A stretch of 56,831 nt of DNA, from NCBI RefSeq assembly GCF_042660205.1, contig NZ_JBHSTQ010000016.1:1-56831 (forward strand), read 5' to 3'. This document shows, piece after piece, positions 7,307 through 16,458 of the stretch; position 1 is the stretch's first letter, and each line of letters opens with the position of its first letter. The notes below the pieces were generated by a model, which was not told where the DNA came from, did no database searches, and was given only the letters and a program-made list of their open reading frames with translations. Position numbers and translations under genes: made by a program. This stretch comes from Sporolactobacillus kofuensis (GTDB lineage Bacteria > Bacillota > Bacilli > Bacillales > Sporolactobacillaceae).

Positions 7307-9661
7307 TTGAAACGAAGAAAGTTTACCGCTGCAGCAGTCGCAGCAATTATCGGCCTAAGCTCTTTAGGTTTGTCAGGATTCACCACACCTGAAGAGTCTG
7401 ACTATGCATCGGACCCGGTTAAAGAAACAAGGAAAGCCGGAGCGTTGTTCGATCCTGGGATTGCCAATGATGAAAAACTGATTGCGATGTTGAAGCATGA
7501 AGGAAAAATTGCGAAAAATGCGAGCCAATCCGATGCTGAAAAAGCTTTGCAAACGTATTTAAAAGCAAAAGCTGAGGGAGCGAAAAAGGGAACGAAGGAT
7601 AAGCTTCCGAAAAGCATTGCCGGTTTTAAGTCATCGGAGAATGCGGTGAATGATAGTCTGAAAAGTGGTAAGGGAAACAAGCTTGGGCAAGCGAAGAAGA
7701 ATCAAGTGGATCCGATTAATAAAGAAAGCTATGATGGTGCTGTTCGAAAGGATAAGGTTCTTGTGCTCGCCATTGACTTCCCGGACGATCCGAAGAGTAC
7801 GATTGATCCGTCTGAAACCGATATGTATTATCCGGACTACAGCCACCAGCATTTTCAAGATATGATTTTCGGTAAAAACGGTTATAAGGGACCGAATGGT
7901 GAGAATCTTGTCTCGATGAAGCAGTTCTATGAACAGCAGTCGGGCGGAAGTTATACGGTTGATGGGACGGTCGCTGGCTGGTACACAGCGGATCATCCGG
8001 CTGCCTATTATGGCGGCAATGATCCGGCAACCGACAGTGACCAGCGCCCGCGTCAATTAATTTATGAAGCGCTGAAAAAGGCCGGACAAGATCCGAACAT
8101 CAACCTCAGTGATTATGATGTTTGGGATCGTGATGATTATGATGGCGACGGTGTGTATAACGAACCCGATGGCATCATTGATCATCTCATGGTGATCCAC
8201 TCAGGTGTGGGTGAAGAAGCCGGCGGTGGTAAATTAGGTGCTGATGCGATCTGGTCGCATCGCTGGAACCTTGGTGGCTTAGTAGCGGTACCGGGTGGAA
8301 CATCAAACAGCGACCGTTTCGGCGGTCTGCTTGGCGCTTACGACTACACTATTGAACCAGAAGATGGCGCAGCCGGTGTATTCTCTCATGAGTTTGGTCA
8401 CGATCTTGGACTTCCTGATGAATACGATACGATCTATTCCGGTGCCGGTGAGCCGATTGAATACTGGTCGATTATGTCCGCCGGTAGCTGGGCAGGAAAA
8501 ATTCCGGGGACGGAACCTTCCGGATTCAGCCCTTATGCGAAGCAATATTTGCAGAATGCCCATGGCGGGAATTGGTTGAGCGGAACAACGATTAACGCTT
8601 CGGATATTACCTCAAAGGGTACGGAAGTTCTTCTCGATGAAGCAGCAACCAAGGGAACGAACAATGATGCGGTACGTATTGATCTCCCGGACAAAGAAAC
8701 GGTTGTGAACACACCGACAAGCGGAAGCTATGAATACTTCAGCGGCAGCGGTGATGACCTCGATCAATCAATGACGAAAACAATTGATCTGACCAATGTA
8801 ACGGATGCAAAACTGACTTTTAAAACCTGGTACAGCATTGAGCAAGACTGGGATTACGCATCGGTACAAGTGAACGGGAAATCAATTCCGGGAAGCATCA
8901 CGACCACAAACGATCCGAACGAGCAGAATCCGGGGAATGGGATAACCGGAGATTCCAACGGTTGGGTTGATGCAACCTTTGATCTGTCCGCTTATACGGG
9001 TCAGAAAATCGACTTGTCCTTCAACTATTGGACAGACGTTGCGGTCGCACAACCAGGGTTCTATGTCGATGACATCAAAGTGACTGCGGATGGCAATGCG
9101 ATCGTGACCGATGATGCGGAAGGCACACCTTCCTTTACACTGAATGGTTTTAAAAAGGATCAAGGAAAGTTCAAATCGAAAAACTATTATCTGCTTGAAT
9201 GGCGCTCACATAACGGTGTTGATGAAGGATTGGCACACATTCGTCGTGGCGCGAGTCTCATGAGCTACGATCCGGGCCTCGTGGTTTGGTATGTGGATGA
9301 TGCGTACAGTGAAAACTGGACCGGCGTCCACCCTGGCGACGGCTATCTCGGCGTGGTTGATGCCGATCAGCATGTCAACAAATGGAGCACTGGCGCTCTT
9401 GGGTCATCACGCTATCAGTTGAATGATGCGGCATTTAGTTTGGATAAGTCGAATAAAATGTTCCTTGACTATTCAGCGATTGACAGATCATCCTTAAAAG
9501 ATAACTTTACTCAGCGCAATCCGCTCTTTGATGACCGCGCGGATTACAGTGGCGCATCGCTTCCTGATGCCGGACGAAACATTCCAAAGCTTGGTCTGAA
9601 GGCGCGTGTTGTTGGGCAGAGTGCTGACGGCACGGTCGGCAAGGTCCTGCTTTACAAATAA
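7307..9661 (+). CDS. Immune inhibitor A-type M6 metalloprotease, secreted
   Basis: A secreted zinc protease of the InhA/M6 family, which degrades host or environmental proteins outside the cell. A basic start and hydrophobic segment (KRRKFTAAAVAAIIGL) form the signal peptide, followed by a propeptide of about 120 residues. The zinc site is HEFGHDLGLPDEYD near residues 361-374, followed by the met-turn region (YWSIMSAGSW). An Asp-rich stretch (DVWDRDDYDGDGVYNEPDG) is a probable calcium site. The C-terminal half holds a jelly-roll domain (FKTWYSIEQDWDYASVQVNG) typical of InhA. TTG at 7307 lies eight bases after AGGGGG and is preferred to TTG 7301. It stands alone, with a terminator downstream. 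Confidence 0.93.
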   Translation: MKRRKFTAAAVAAIIGLSSLGLSGFTTPEESDYASDPVKETRKAGALFDPGIANDEKLIAMLKHEGKIAKNASQSDAEKALQTYLKAKAEGAKKGTKDKLPKSIAGFKSSENAVNDSLKSGKGNKLGQAKKNQVDPINKESYDGAVRKDKVLVLAIDFPDDPKSTIDPSETDMYYPDYSHQHFQDMIFGKNGYKGPNGENLVSMKQFYEQQSGGSYTVDGTVAGWYTADHPAAYYGGNDPATDSDQRPRQLIYEALKKAGQDPNINLSDYDVWDRDDYDGDGVYNEPDGIIDHLMVIHSGVGEEAGGGKLGADAIWSHRWNLGGLVAVPGGTSNSDRFGGLLGAYDYTIEPEDGAAGVFSHEFGHDLGLPDEYDTIYSGAGEPIEYWSIMSAGSWAGKIPGTEPSGFSPYAKQYLQNAHGGNWLSGTTINASDITSKGTEVLLDEAATKGTNNDAVRIDLPDKETVVNTPTSGSYEYFSGSGDDLDQSMTKTIDLTNVTDAKLTFKTWYSIEQDWDYASVQVNGKSIPGSITTTNDPNEQNPGNGITGDSNGWVDATFDLSAYTGQKIDLSFNYWTDVAVAQPGFYVDDIKVTADGNAIVTDDAEGTPSFTLNGFKKDQGKFKSKNYYLLEWRSHNGVDEGLAHIRRGASLMSYDPGLVVWYVDDAYSENWTGVHPGDGYLGVVDADQHVNKWSTGALGSSRYQLNDAAFSLDKSNKMFLDYSAIDRSSLKDNFTQRNPLFDDRADYSGASLPDAGRNIPKLGLKARVVGQSADGTVGKVLLYK

Positions 9662-9740
9662 AAAGTCAATGAAGGGGCTGCCCGAATTCGGGTTCACCCT
9701 CGAATGATTCGAAAAGCGAGTGGCTCAGCAATGGTCTTAT

Positions 9741-9787
9741 AAAAGGACACGCTCATCGATAATTAGATGAGCGCGTCCTTTTTTTGC
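9741..9787 (+). terminator. Intrinsic terminator after M6 protease
   Basis: AAAGGAC-A-CGCTCATC pairs with GATGAGCG-C-GTCCTTT and is followed by seven T residues. It lies about 80 bases after the protease stop. Confidence 0.9.
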
Positions 9788-10273
9788 GCGTCTGAATAAA
9801 AAGGGGGGAGCTACTTTTAGTAGGGAAAAGAGCACGACCAATTCGTCTGTAACAACGACCGGAGTCGATAATATTAGAGACTGATCATCGCGAGCGATCG
9901 AAGCATAATCGATGCAAAATAGGCTCAGATCAAATGGTTCATTATTGATACATAGCATTAACAAATAAGTAATGAAAATGTAATAGTATAACATTTCCAG
10001 CAGCAGTAAAATGAGCTTTGGACTTATAATTTATGTGTGAACTATGGGGCAGTAGTTTGGGCTTTTCATAACGGCATGCCTTTTTGGAGGCGATTTTAAA
10101 CGAGGTATAACGGCAAAAAGTGAAATCAGAAAAATACGCGCGGAGCGAAGCACGGACTGATCACGTGCTGGCTTTTTTTGGCTTCAACTCTTTTTTCTTG
10201 CCTCTTGATTTTAATGAATGAGGCGCATCTAGAGAAAATTACTGGTGGATTGATTTAGGAAGGTGAGTTTTCA
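9788..10273 (+). other. Gap with an orphan terminator
   Basis: No supported protein gene. A perfect TATAAT lies at 10025-10030 and an intrinsic terminator at 10149-10180 (AGCACG/CGTGCT stem, then CTTTTTTT). Together they could bound a non-coding transcript of about 140 bases, but no good -35 was found. A weakly open frame on the minus strand runs through the upstream terminator and is not credible. Confidence 0.3.
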
Positions 10274-11308
10274 TTGGGAACTTCTACCAAACAACGGATT
10301 ACTTGGGTTGACATGGTGAAGGCGCTCGGAATCATTGCTGTTGTCTTTGGACATGCGATTGATTCAGAAAGAAATGTGCATTTATTTGATGTTACCTACG
10401 ATGCGATTTATTGGTGGCACATGCCGCTTTTCTTTATCATCGGCGGGTTTTTCTTAAAGCCACTTGCCCATAATTGGGAAGCAGTACGTCATTTCTTGGT
10501 ACGTCGGTGTAGACCATTGCTTGTTTCATACTTTTTGATCGGCAGCATTCTAATCCTTGCCAGTCATTTTGTTCGCCATCAGTCGTGGTCCTATACGGGT
10601 TTTTATTTTGTTCGGCTACTCTATGGTGGGCGCGCTCTGAATAATTATTTAAGTATTTTTTGGTTTATTAATGTGTATCTTCTGACGTTGATTGTCGTCA
10701 TGATTTTGATTACTTGGGTACCTTCAGTATTCGTACAATGGGTGATCAGTCTATCGATGTTTGCAATTGGCACCGTTCACCAGCAGCCATCGTTCTTAGG
10801 CCATCCCTATTTTCCTTGGGATGCCCAGGTTGTATTGATTACGACAACGTATATGCTCGCGGGGTATTATGGATTCCGTTTGCTCAAAGCCAGTCAGCAT
10901 AACTATATGACACTTCTGGCGATTGGTATCTTTTATCTCATTCTTTTCCGTGATCAATTTAATGGAGAAATTAATTTCACACTCTACTTGAAATCCGATA
11001 ATTTAAATCATACAGGGTTGGCTTTAATTGCGCCTTTATTGCTATGTTTAGGCATCATATTATTTTCACAATGGCTAAGTGGGGTCAAATATCTTCATTG
11101 GCTTCTTCTCTTGGGACGCCACACGATGATCATCATGTTCTGTCATCGTGCGCTGTTTGATCTTCCTGGGTTGATGAACTTACCTGATCATTGGGTGATC
11201 AAAGTTCTTGTAGGTTTAGTACTCCCCATTCTTGCCATTGTCCTTTGGGAACGATTCAAGCATTTGTTTACGTTGCATCATATTCCCAAACAGTTCGCAA
11301 ATGGCTAA
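10274..11308 (+). CDS. Acyltransferase 3 family membrane protein
   Basis: A polytopic membrane protein of about 344 residues with about ten spans. It belongs to the acyltransferase-3 family, which moves acetyl or other acyl groups onto extracytoplasmic sugars or polymers. The hallmark N-terminal region is visible: WVDMVKALGIIAVVFGHA with its conserved His, then WWHMPLFFIIGGFFLK, followed by a basic loop (RRCRP). The late motif LGRHTMIIMFCHR is also typical. The substrate is unknown; cell wall or exopolysaccharide is likely. The start is TTG at 10274 with AGGAAGGTGAG seven bases upstream. A terminator follows, so it is a single-gene unit. Confidence 0.88.
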   Translation: MGTSTKQRITWVDMVKALGIIAVVFGHAIDSERNVHLFDVTYDAIYWWHMPLFFIIGGFFLKPLAHNWEAVRHFLVRRCRPLLVSYFLIGSILILASHFVRHQSWSYTGFYFVRLLYGGRALNNYLSIFWFINVYLLTLIVVMILITWVPSVFVQWVISLSMFAIGTVHQQPSFLGHPYFPWDAQVVLITTTYMLAGYYGFRLLKASQHNYMTLLAIGIFYLILFRDQFNGEINFTLYLKSDNLNHTGLALIAPLLLCLGIILFSQWLSGVKYLHWLLLLGRHTMIIMFCHRALFDLPGLMNLPDHWVIKVLVGLVLPILAIVLWERFKHLFTLHHIPKQFANG

Positions 11309-11331
11309 TCACTACGTTTACATGCTTAGAG

Positions 11332-11366
11332 AAAAGCTTCCCGCACTTGATGCGGGAAACTTTTTA
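11332..11366 (+). terminator. Intrinsic terminator after acyltransferase
   Basis: The TTCCCGCA/TGCGGGAA stem, with flanking AAAG and CTTTTT, forms a terminator. A related hairpin with a similar leading sequence (TACATG..., AGAAAAG) recurs at 12463, on the other side of the next gene. Confidence 0.85.
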
Positions 11367-11394
11367 AAATGAAGTAACTGAATATTAAGATATA

Positions 11395-12361
11395 ATGAAT
11401 TACTCCGAAATTATTATTTATATGTTCTTAGCCAGTTTTTTGATCAGCTCGCTGGAACATCTTGAAAATAGCAGGAGATACGTTCGATCCAGTGCAGATC
11501 ACGTTTCTCCGTTTCATCATCGGCGGATTGGTGTTACTGCCCGCTGCTCTGATTTCCATGCACAAGAAAAACATTATCCTACGATCAAAAGACTGGGTTC
11601 TCCTGTCGGTTAATGGATTTGTAGTGGTTGTCATTGGAATGATTTTGTTCCAACTGGCGGTTGATCATGCGAAGGCCTCTACCGTTGCCGTATTGTTCAG
11701 CTGCAATCCTGTGTTTACCTTAGTGTTTTCATTTTTGCTGTTAAAAGAAAAATTGTCCAAGCTGACCTTGATTTCAATCATTCTCTCTATTATTGGATTA
11801 CTTGTGATCGTAAATCCTGCCAATTTGACAGAACCGCTTGGTATTACATTTTCTTTACTGAGTGCAGTTGCCTTCTCCATCTACAGCATGATTTCTCGCT
11901 GGGTGAGCATTCGTACCGGTCTGGATGGATTGGCGATCACCGGCTTTTCGCTCCTGATCGGCAGTCTAGAGTTACTTGCACTGATGTTACTCACGTATCT
12001 TCAGCCAATCGTTAACGCCTTCTCGGGCGTTCCCGCATTAAGAGAATTTAGTGATATTCCAATATTAGCAGGAATTTCTTGGGGAAACGTACCACTCCTG
12101 CTTCTTGCTGGTGTTGGAAACAGTGCCGCTGCGTTTGCACTTTATTTCATGATTATAGAGTCGTCGAACGTGTCCATGGCATCTATTCCTTTTTTTATAA
12201 AACCGGGTCTGGCTCCGTTATTAGCATTCTTGATTCTGTCGGAAAAAATAACCGTTAATCTAATCGCTGGTATCCTAATTCTATTGGCAGGATCTCTACT
12301 TACCATTTACAGTAATCGGACCCGAGTGTCTCCGAAAAAAAATAATCTTCTTGATACGTAA
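11395..12361 (+). pseudogene. EamA/DMT transporter, frameshifted in first helix
   Basis: From 11462 the frame encodes about 299 residues of an EamA exporter (DTFDPVQITFLRFIIGGL onward, then a second repeat from about residue 130). The expected first membrane helix is absent from that frame. It is present in another frame starting at 11395 (MNYSEIIIYMFLASFLISS). The two join if one base is gained or lost near 11450, just before WNILKIAGD. So this is either a natural frameshift or a sequence error. TTG 11462 has only a weak ribosome binding site, so a working shortened protein is unlikely. A TATAAT overlaps the first ATG, which makes the original start uncertain too. Confidence 0.6.
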
Positions 12362-12462
12362 GGATTTTCGATACGCTATTGGATCATGACGCTTCCTACC
12401 AGTGCGCGCACACATATGTTCACATTGCGAATAGCTGCTTAATAGTTTTACATGTTCTAGAA

Positions 12463-12496
12463 AAGTTTCCCGTACTCATTACGGGAAACTTGTAAG
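12463..12496 (+). terminator. Terminator-like hairpin after EamA gene
   Basis: AAGTTTCCCGTA pairs perfectly with TACGGGAAACTT. The T tract is poor. It is similar in stem and flank to the hairpin at 11332, so the two look like copies of one element on either side of the EamA gene. Confidence 0.6.
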
Positions 12497-12639
12497 TTAA
12501 AAGACAGAACTTTATGACTAATCGGTGACACAGGCGGAACGGTGCGCTAAATATCTCTTTTATTAAGATAATGAACTCGCTTACATTTCAGACTTGTGAT
12601 ACACTAGCGATACGTAATAGAGTAAAAGGAGAGCATATT

Positions 12640-15492
12640 ATGACACGGCGTGAAAAAGTAATTGAATATCTGGAAAAACACGCACTTAGTATGGCTCAAG
12701 GTGTGACAACGAGCGAAATCTCCGATGCGATTGGTGTGCTTCGCCCGAATGTGAGCAAGGAGTTAAATCAGCTTGTCAGAGAGGGAAGAATTAAGAAGAC
12801 AAAAGGTCGCCCCATTCTTTATTTCGTAAATCATACAGTCGGAAAACGTGAAGTGAAGATGCAGCAGAAGCCTAACATCGGCTTTGCAGGATCTGCGCGT
12901 ATCCGTGATCAAAGGATCAGTGAGAAAGATACAACACAGAAGAACGAAGTGGATGCTTTTGAGAATATGATCGGCAGTCGTGATAGCCTAAAGAGTCAAG
13001 TCGAGCAGGCCAAAGCAGCGTTGCTTTATCCGCCACATGGTTTGAATACACTGATCATTGGGCCAACAGGATCCGGTAAGACGTACTTTGCGAATAAAAT
13101 GTATCATTTCGCATTGGATAAAGAGATCATCTCCAAAAAGGGATTTACCACATTCAATTGTGCGGATTATGCGCACAATCCGCAGTTATTAATGTCGCAT
13201 TTGTTTGGCTACGTTAAGGGCGCTTTTACTGGTGCCAATAGTGATAAAGATGGTCTGATTCAGGAAGCTGACGGCGGTATGCTTTTTCTGGATGAAGTCC
13301 ATCGCCTACCGCCTGAGGGGCAAGAAATGATTTTCTATTTTATGGACCATGGTACATACAGCCGATTAGGCGAAACGACTAAAGTGCATCATGCGGATGT
13401 CAGACTTGTGTACGCAACCACTGAAGATCCGGAAAGTGCATTGCTTCAGACTTTTGTCCGCCGTATCCCTGTCATCATTCAGCTGCCGGACTTTAAGCAA
13501 AGAAGCGCACGTGAAAAATTGCAATTACTCGAACAATTATTAACGCTTGAAGCGAATCGGATACATAAAAATATTCGTTTGAATGAAGATGTCGTTCAAG
13601 CTTTGCTGGGCAGTGTCACATACGGTAATGTTGGCCAGTTGAAATCAAATATTCAATTAGTGTGTGCCCAAGGTTTTTTGAATAGCATGCAAGATAAAAA
13701 TGAAATCACCCTACTGTTTGGCCAGTTGCCGCCAAATATCAAAGATGGACTTTCCAATTTGGCTGGTGATCGGAAAGAACTGGGGAACTTGAGTCGTTTG
13801 TTGGAACCGACGATGGTGATCAAGCCCAATGCGAAGCGCGGCCTCCCCGACATGGATAGTTATGAACTGCCTTATAATTTGTATGAAATTATTGGCGATA
13901 AGGCGACGCTACTGAAAGACGAAGGATTGGATCAAACAGCGATCAATAACTTCATAATGACGGATATTAATCTGCATTTAAAATCTTTTTATCGGCAAGG
14001 GAATCTGGAAAAGACGTTCAACAGTTTGAATGAAATTGTGGATCAAGAGATTATTGACCTAACCAAGCAGATTCAGCTCATGCTTCTGGAAAGAGAGAAT
14101 TATCCGGTTAGAGATAGCTTCATTTACGCAATGAGTTTACACATCAGTTCTTTTATTAAGCGGGTCCAGTCCGGAAAACCGCTGCGCACGATTTCCTCTG
14201 ATTTGATTTCAATGGTCCATGATTATCCGGAGGAGCTCAAGATTGCGGAGCACGTTAAAGTATTGATCGAGGAGCATTATCATTTTCCAGTTCCTGAATC
14301 TGAAGTGTATTATATGGCGATTCTTTTAGTCTCGTTAAAATCAGAACCTAAAACCGGCAAAGTAGGCATCGTTGTGGCGGCCCATGGAAACAGTACCGCA
14401 TCCTCGATGGTACAAGTGGTTTCGCAACTACTGTCTGTGGATAATATCGCCGCCTATGATATGCCGCTTGAAATGAGTCCTAAAGTTGCGTTGGACGGCA
14501 TTGCATTACAAGCAAAAACGATCGATCAGGGCAACGGGGTTTTACTCTTGGTTGATATGGGGTCACTGAGCACATTCAGTAGCAAATTGACCGAGAAAAC
14601 GAATATTCATGTCAAAACGATCGATATGGTGACGACCGCAATGGTGCTTGAAGCAGCACGTAAAACAGCACTGATTGATAGTGATCTGGAAACCGTGTAT
14701 CGAGAATTGCGAGAATTTAATGGCTATTCACGAACGATTAATAAGGCCCAGATGAAAAAGAATAATGTGCAGAAAAGATCAGATCAAAGAGAAAAGGCCA
14801 TTATAGCGATTTGTTCGACGGGTGAAGGAACCGCTCAGAGAATTAAAGAGCTTTTAGATAAAATATTGATAGACAATCTAATAGATGATATTACAGTGAT
14901 CACCGTTTCTGTTGTAAGAATGAAAGAACAAATTACTCAGATCCAACAAAACTATCAAATCGTAGCCACGACCGGTGTTGTGAACCCCCAACTTGCTGTT
15001 CCCTTCGTTTCATTGGAAAACTTATTGCAAGGTGGAGGCGAGAGCTTTGTCAGTCTGATCGAAGAATTAAACAATCATACAGTACGTGAAGCAGAGGCTC
15101 TGGAACATTCGGAGTTATTAACGGAAGAAATGAGTCAGAACTATTTGGGGCAGTACTTTACCTTCATTAATCCCGCAAAAATCACAAGAATATTGTGGAA
15201 TTATTGCGATTACATCCAGCAGCACAGTCATTTCACTATGTCTAATGCCTTCAAAGTGAGTTTGATTATGCATATGGCAGGAGCTGTTGAGCGTTATCTG
15301 ACACGCTCAGAAATGACTGTAGCGGATGATCGACTAGCTAAAGTAAAATCGGAAAAACTGTATCCGATTGTGAAACAGGCAAATAAAGTTTTGCATGACC
15401 GGATTAATATCGAGCTTTCAGATGCCGAAGTGTATTACATCGTCGAACTATTTAATACAGAAATAGAAAAAAGTGATACACAAAAGAAATGA
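12640..15492 (+). CDS. levR: Sigma-54-dependent PTS regulator, LevR/ManR family
   Basis: A 950-residue activator of a mannose-family PTS operon. An N-terminal helix-turn-helix (about residues 15-65) precedes a sigma-54 AAA+ domain with Walker A GPTGSGKT, the sigma-54 contact loop GAFTGA and Walker B GGMLFLDEV. Then come PRD1 (conserved His around MSLHISSF), an EIIA-man-like domain (GIVVAAHGNSTASS), an EIIB-gat-like domain with a Cys loop (IAICSTGEGTAQR) and PRD2. Phosphorylation by HPr and the PTS is known to tune this family. ATG at 12640 follows AAAGGAGAG. The downstream -24/-12 promoter and PTS genes are its obvious target. TTGTGATACACTA upstream of the gene resembles sites near the target promoter, hinting at autoregulation. 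Confidence 0.93.
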   Translation: MTRREKVIEYLEKHALSMAQGVTTSEISDAIGVLRPNVSKELNQLVREGRIKKTKGRPILYFVNHTVGKREVKMQQKPNIGFAGSARIRDQRISEKDTTQKNEVDAFENMIGSRDSLKSQVEQAKAALLYPPHGLNTLIIGPTGSGKTYFANKMYHFALDKEIISKKGFTTFNCADYAHNPQLLMSHLFGYVKGAFTGANSDKDGLIQEADGGMLFLDEVHRLPPEGQEMIFYFMDHGTYSRLGETTKVHHADVRLVYATTEDPESALLQTFVRRIPVIIQLPDFKQRSAREKLQLLEQLLTLEANRIHKNIRLNEDVVQALLGSVTYGNVGQLKSNIQLVCAQGFLNSMQDKNEITLLFGQLPPNIKDGLSNLAGDRKELGNLSRLLEPTMVIKPNAKRGLPDMDSYELPYNLYEIIGDKATLLKDEGLDQTAINNFIMTDINLHLKSFYRQGNLEKTFNSLNEIVDQEIIDLTKQIQLMLLERENYPVRDSFIYAMSLHISSFIKRVQSGKPLRTISSDLISMVHDYPEELKIAEHVKVLIEEHYHFPVPESEVYYMAILLVSLKSEPKTGKVGIVVAAHGNSTASSMVQVVSQLLSVDNIAAYDMPLEMSPKVALDGIALQAKTIDQGNGVLLLVDMGSLSTFSSKLTEKTNIHVKTIDMVTTAMVLEAARKTALIDSDLETVYRELREFNGYSRTINKAQMKKNNVQKRSDQREKAIIAICSTGEGTAQRIKELLDKILIDNLIDDITVITVSVVRMKEQITQIQQNYQIVATTGVVNPQLAVPFVSLENLLQGGGESFVSLIEELNNHTVREAEALEHSELLTEEMSQNYLGQYFTFINPAKITRILWNYCDYIQQHSHFTMSNAFKVSLIMHMAGAVERYLTRSEMTVADDRLAKVKSEKLYPIVKQANKVLHDRINIELSDAEVYYIVELFNTEIEKSDTQKK

Positions 15493-15573
15493 TACACAGC
15501 TAAGTGTGTCATTTCTTTTTTTTAATTGTGAAAAAATCTTGTTATTTCAGATCTTTTTTGTGATACACAAAAG
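15473..15573 (+). promoter_or_regulatory. GATACAC repeats, possible activator sites
   Basis: GTGATACACAAAAG occurs exactly at 15473-15486 and again at 15560-15573, and GATACAC recurs at about 15491. The first cluster lies about 90-125 bases before the predicted start of transcription, a usual distance for a sigma-54 enhancer. The 15560 copy contains TTGTG-ATA-CACAA, a short inverted repeat, but it lies unusually close to the -24 element. The first copy overlaps the levR end and the terminator, so part of the similarity may be coincidence. Confidence 0.35.
15483..15523 (+). terminator. Intrinsic terminator after levR
   Basis: AAAGAAATGA pairs with TCATTTCTTT, with an inner ACAC/GTGT stem, followed by a run of T residues. 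It overlaps the last codons of the regulator gene. Confidence 0.85.
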
Positions 15574-15590
15574 TTGGCATGAAAGTTGCT
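15574..15590 (+). promoter_or_regulatory. Sigma-54 (-24/-12) promoter of the PTS operon
   Basis: TTGGCATGAAAGTTGCT matches the sigma-54 consensus TGGCAC-N5-TTGC. The invariant GG (15576-15577) and GC (15588-15589) are exactly ten bases apart. It lies between a sigma-54 activator gene and the PTS genes that such activators control. Transcription should start near 15601. Confidence 0.85.
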
Positions 15591-15649
15591 TGTAGTGTGG
15601 TGTAGGTATTCTTTGAGGTGTTTCTATTCGTGGTTTGAAATCTATATTA

Positions 15650-15663
15650 TGAAAACGTTACCG
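15650..15663 (+). promoter_or_regulatory. Candidate cre (CcpA) site in PTS leader
   Basis: TGAAAACGTTACCG matches 13 of 14 positions of the TGWAARCGYTWNCW consensus. It lies about 50 bases after the predicted transcription start, where CcpA could block elongation when preferred sugar is present. Confidence 0.5.
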
Positions 15664-15770
15664 CGAACTTGGAAATTCCGAATGCTTGCTGCTCAGGGGT
15701 GACGCTCACTCAACAAAAAATGGAGGGTATATGGGTTGTTTGGTCTCACTGGAAAAGAAGGTGGAAGGTC

Positions 15771-16268
15771 ATGACGATGGATGTTCGCTTATTACGTATT
15801 GATAGTCGTTTACTACATGGTCAAGTGACGACGAATTGGGCGAAAGCCATCCATGTGAATCGCATCTTAGTTGTATCCGATCGTGTGGCGCATGATCGGA
15901 CACGCAAGACATTGATCGTGCAAGCTGCGCCTCCTGGGATAAGGACGCATGTCGTCACGTTGGAGAAAATGATCAGAATCTATCATGATCCGCGTTTTAA
16001 TGTTTTAAAACCGATGATTCTGGTTGAGAACGCAGTTGACGCAAGATGTATTGTCCAAGGCGGTATAAAGGTGGACTCGATCAATATTGGTGCGATTAGT
16101 TTTGACACCACACGTGTCATGGTTACTGATGCGATCGCGGTTAATGCGGCTGATGTGGAGGCGTTCAAGTGGTTTCACGCGCATGGGATTAAGCTTGATG
16201 TCCGCAAGGTTTCCAGTGATAGTTCAAAAAATCTTTGGAAGTCGCTTTCCGAAAAAGGTTTGGTGTAG
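15771..16268 (+). CDS. PTS EIIB, mannose/fructose/sorbose family (stand-alone)
   Basis: A 165-residue EIIB that passes phosphate from EIIA to the incoming sugar. The active-site His is in the family loop DSRLLHGQVTTNW near residue 14. The rest follows the EIIB-man fold (ILVVSDRVAHD, QAAPPGI, GAISFDTT, KLDVRKVSSDSS). The ATG at 15771 lies six bases after AAGGTGG; the longer open frame to 15669 lacks a ribosome binding site. It is the first gene after the sigma-54 promoter. A second EIIB domain is fused to EIIA in the next gene, so the operon carries two EIIB modules. They may differ in substrate preference or be redundant. Confidence 0.92.
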   Translation: MTMDVRLLRIDSRLLHGQVTTNWAKAIHVNRILVVSDRVAHDRTRKTLIVQAAPPGIRTHVVTLEKMIRIYHDPRFNVLKPMILVENAVDARCIVQGGIKVDSINIGAISFDTTRVMVTDAIAVNAADVEAFKWFHAHGIKLDVRKVSSDSSKNLWKSLSEKGLV

Positions 16269-16458
16269 ATCAAATAATTTTTACAATCGCTCTTTTACTT
16301 TATTGTGGACTTCCCTAACCATGAAGGGGGGTGAGAAGCATCTCAGCACTGCGCATCGATCGGGTACCTGTTTCAAACTAATGAAAGCGATAACAGAGCT
16401 GGATGCATGAGTCATGTCCTAAAGTAATAAAAATATTGTAAATAGGAGGTATGAAACA

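Noticed and set aside
9737..9994. Minus-strand open frame of 85 codons
   Set aside because: It runs through the intrinsic terminator after the protease, has no ribosome binding site and has composition unlike its neighbours.
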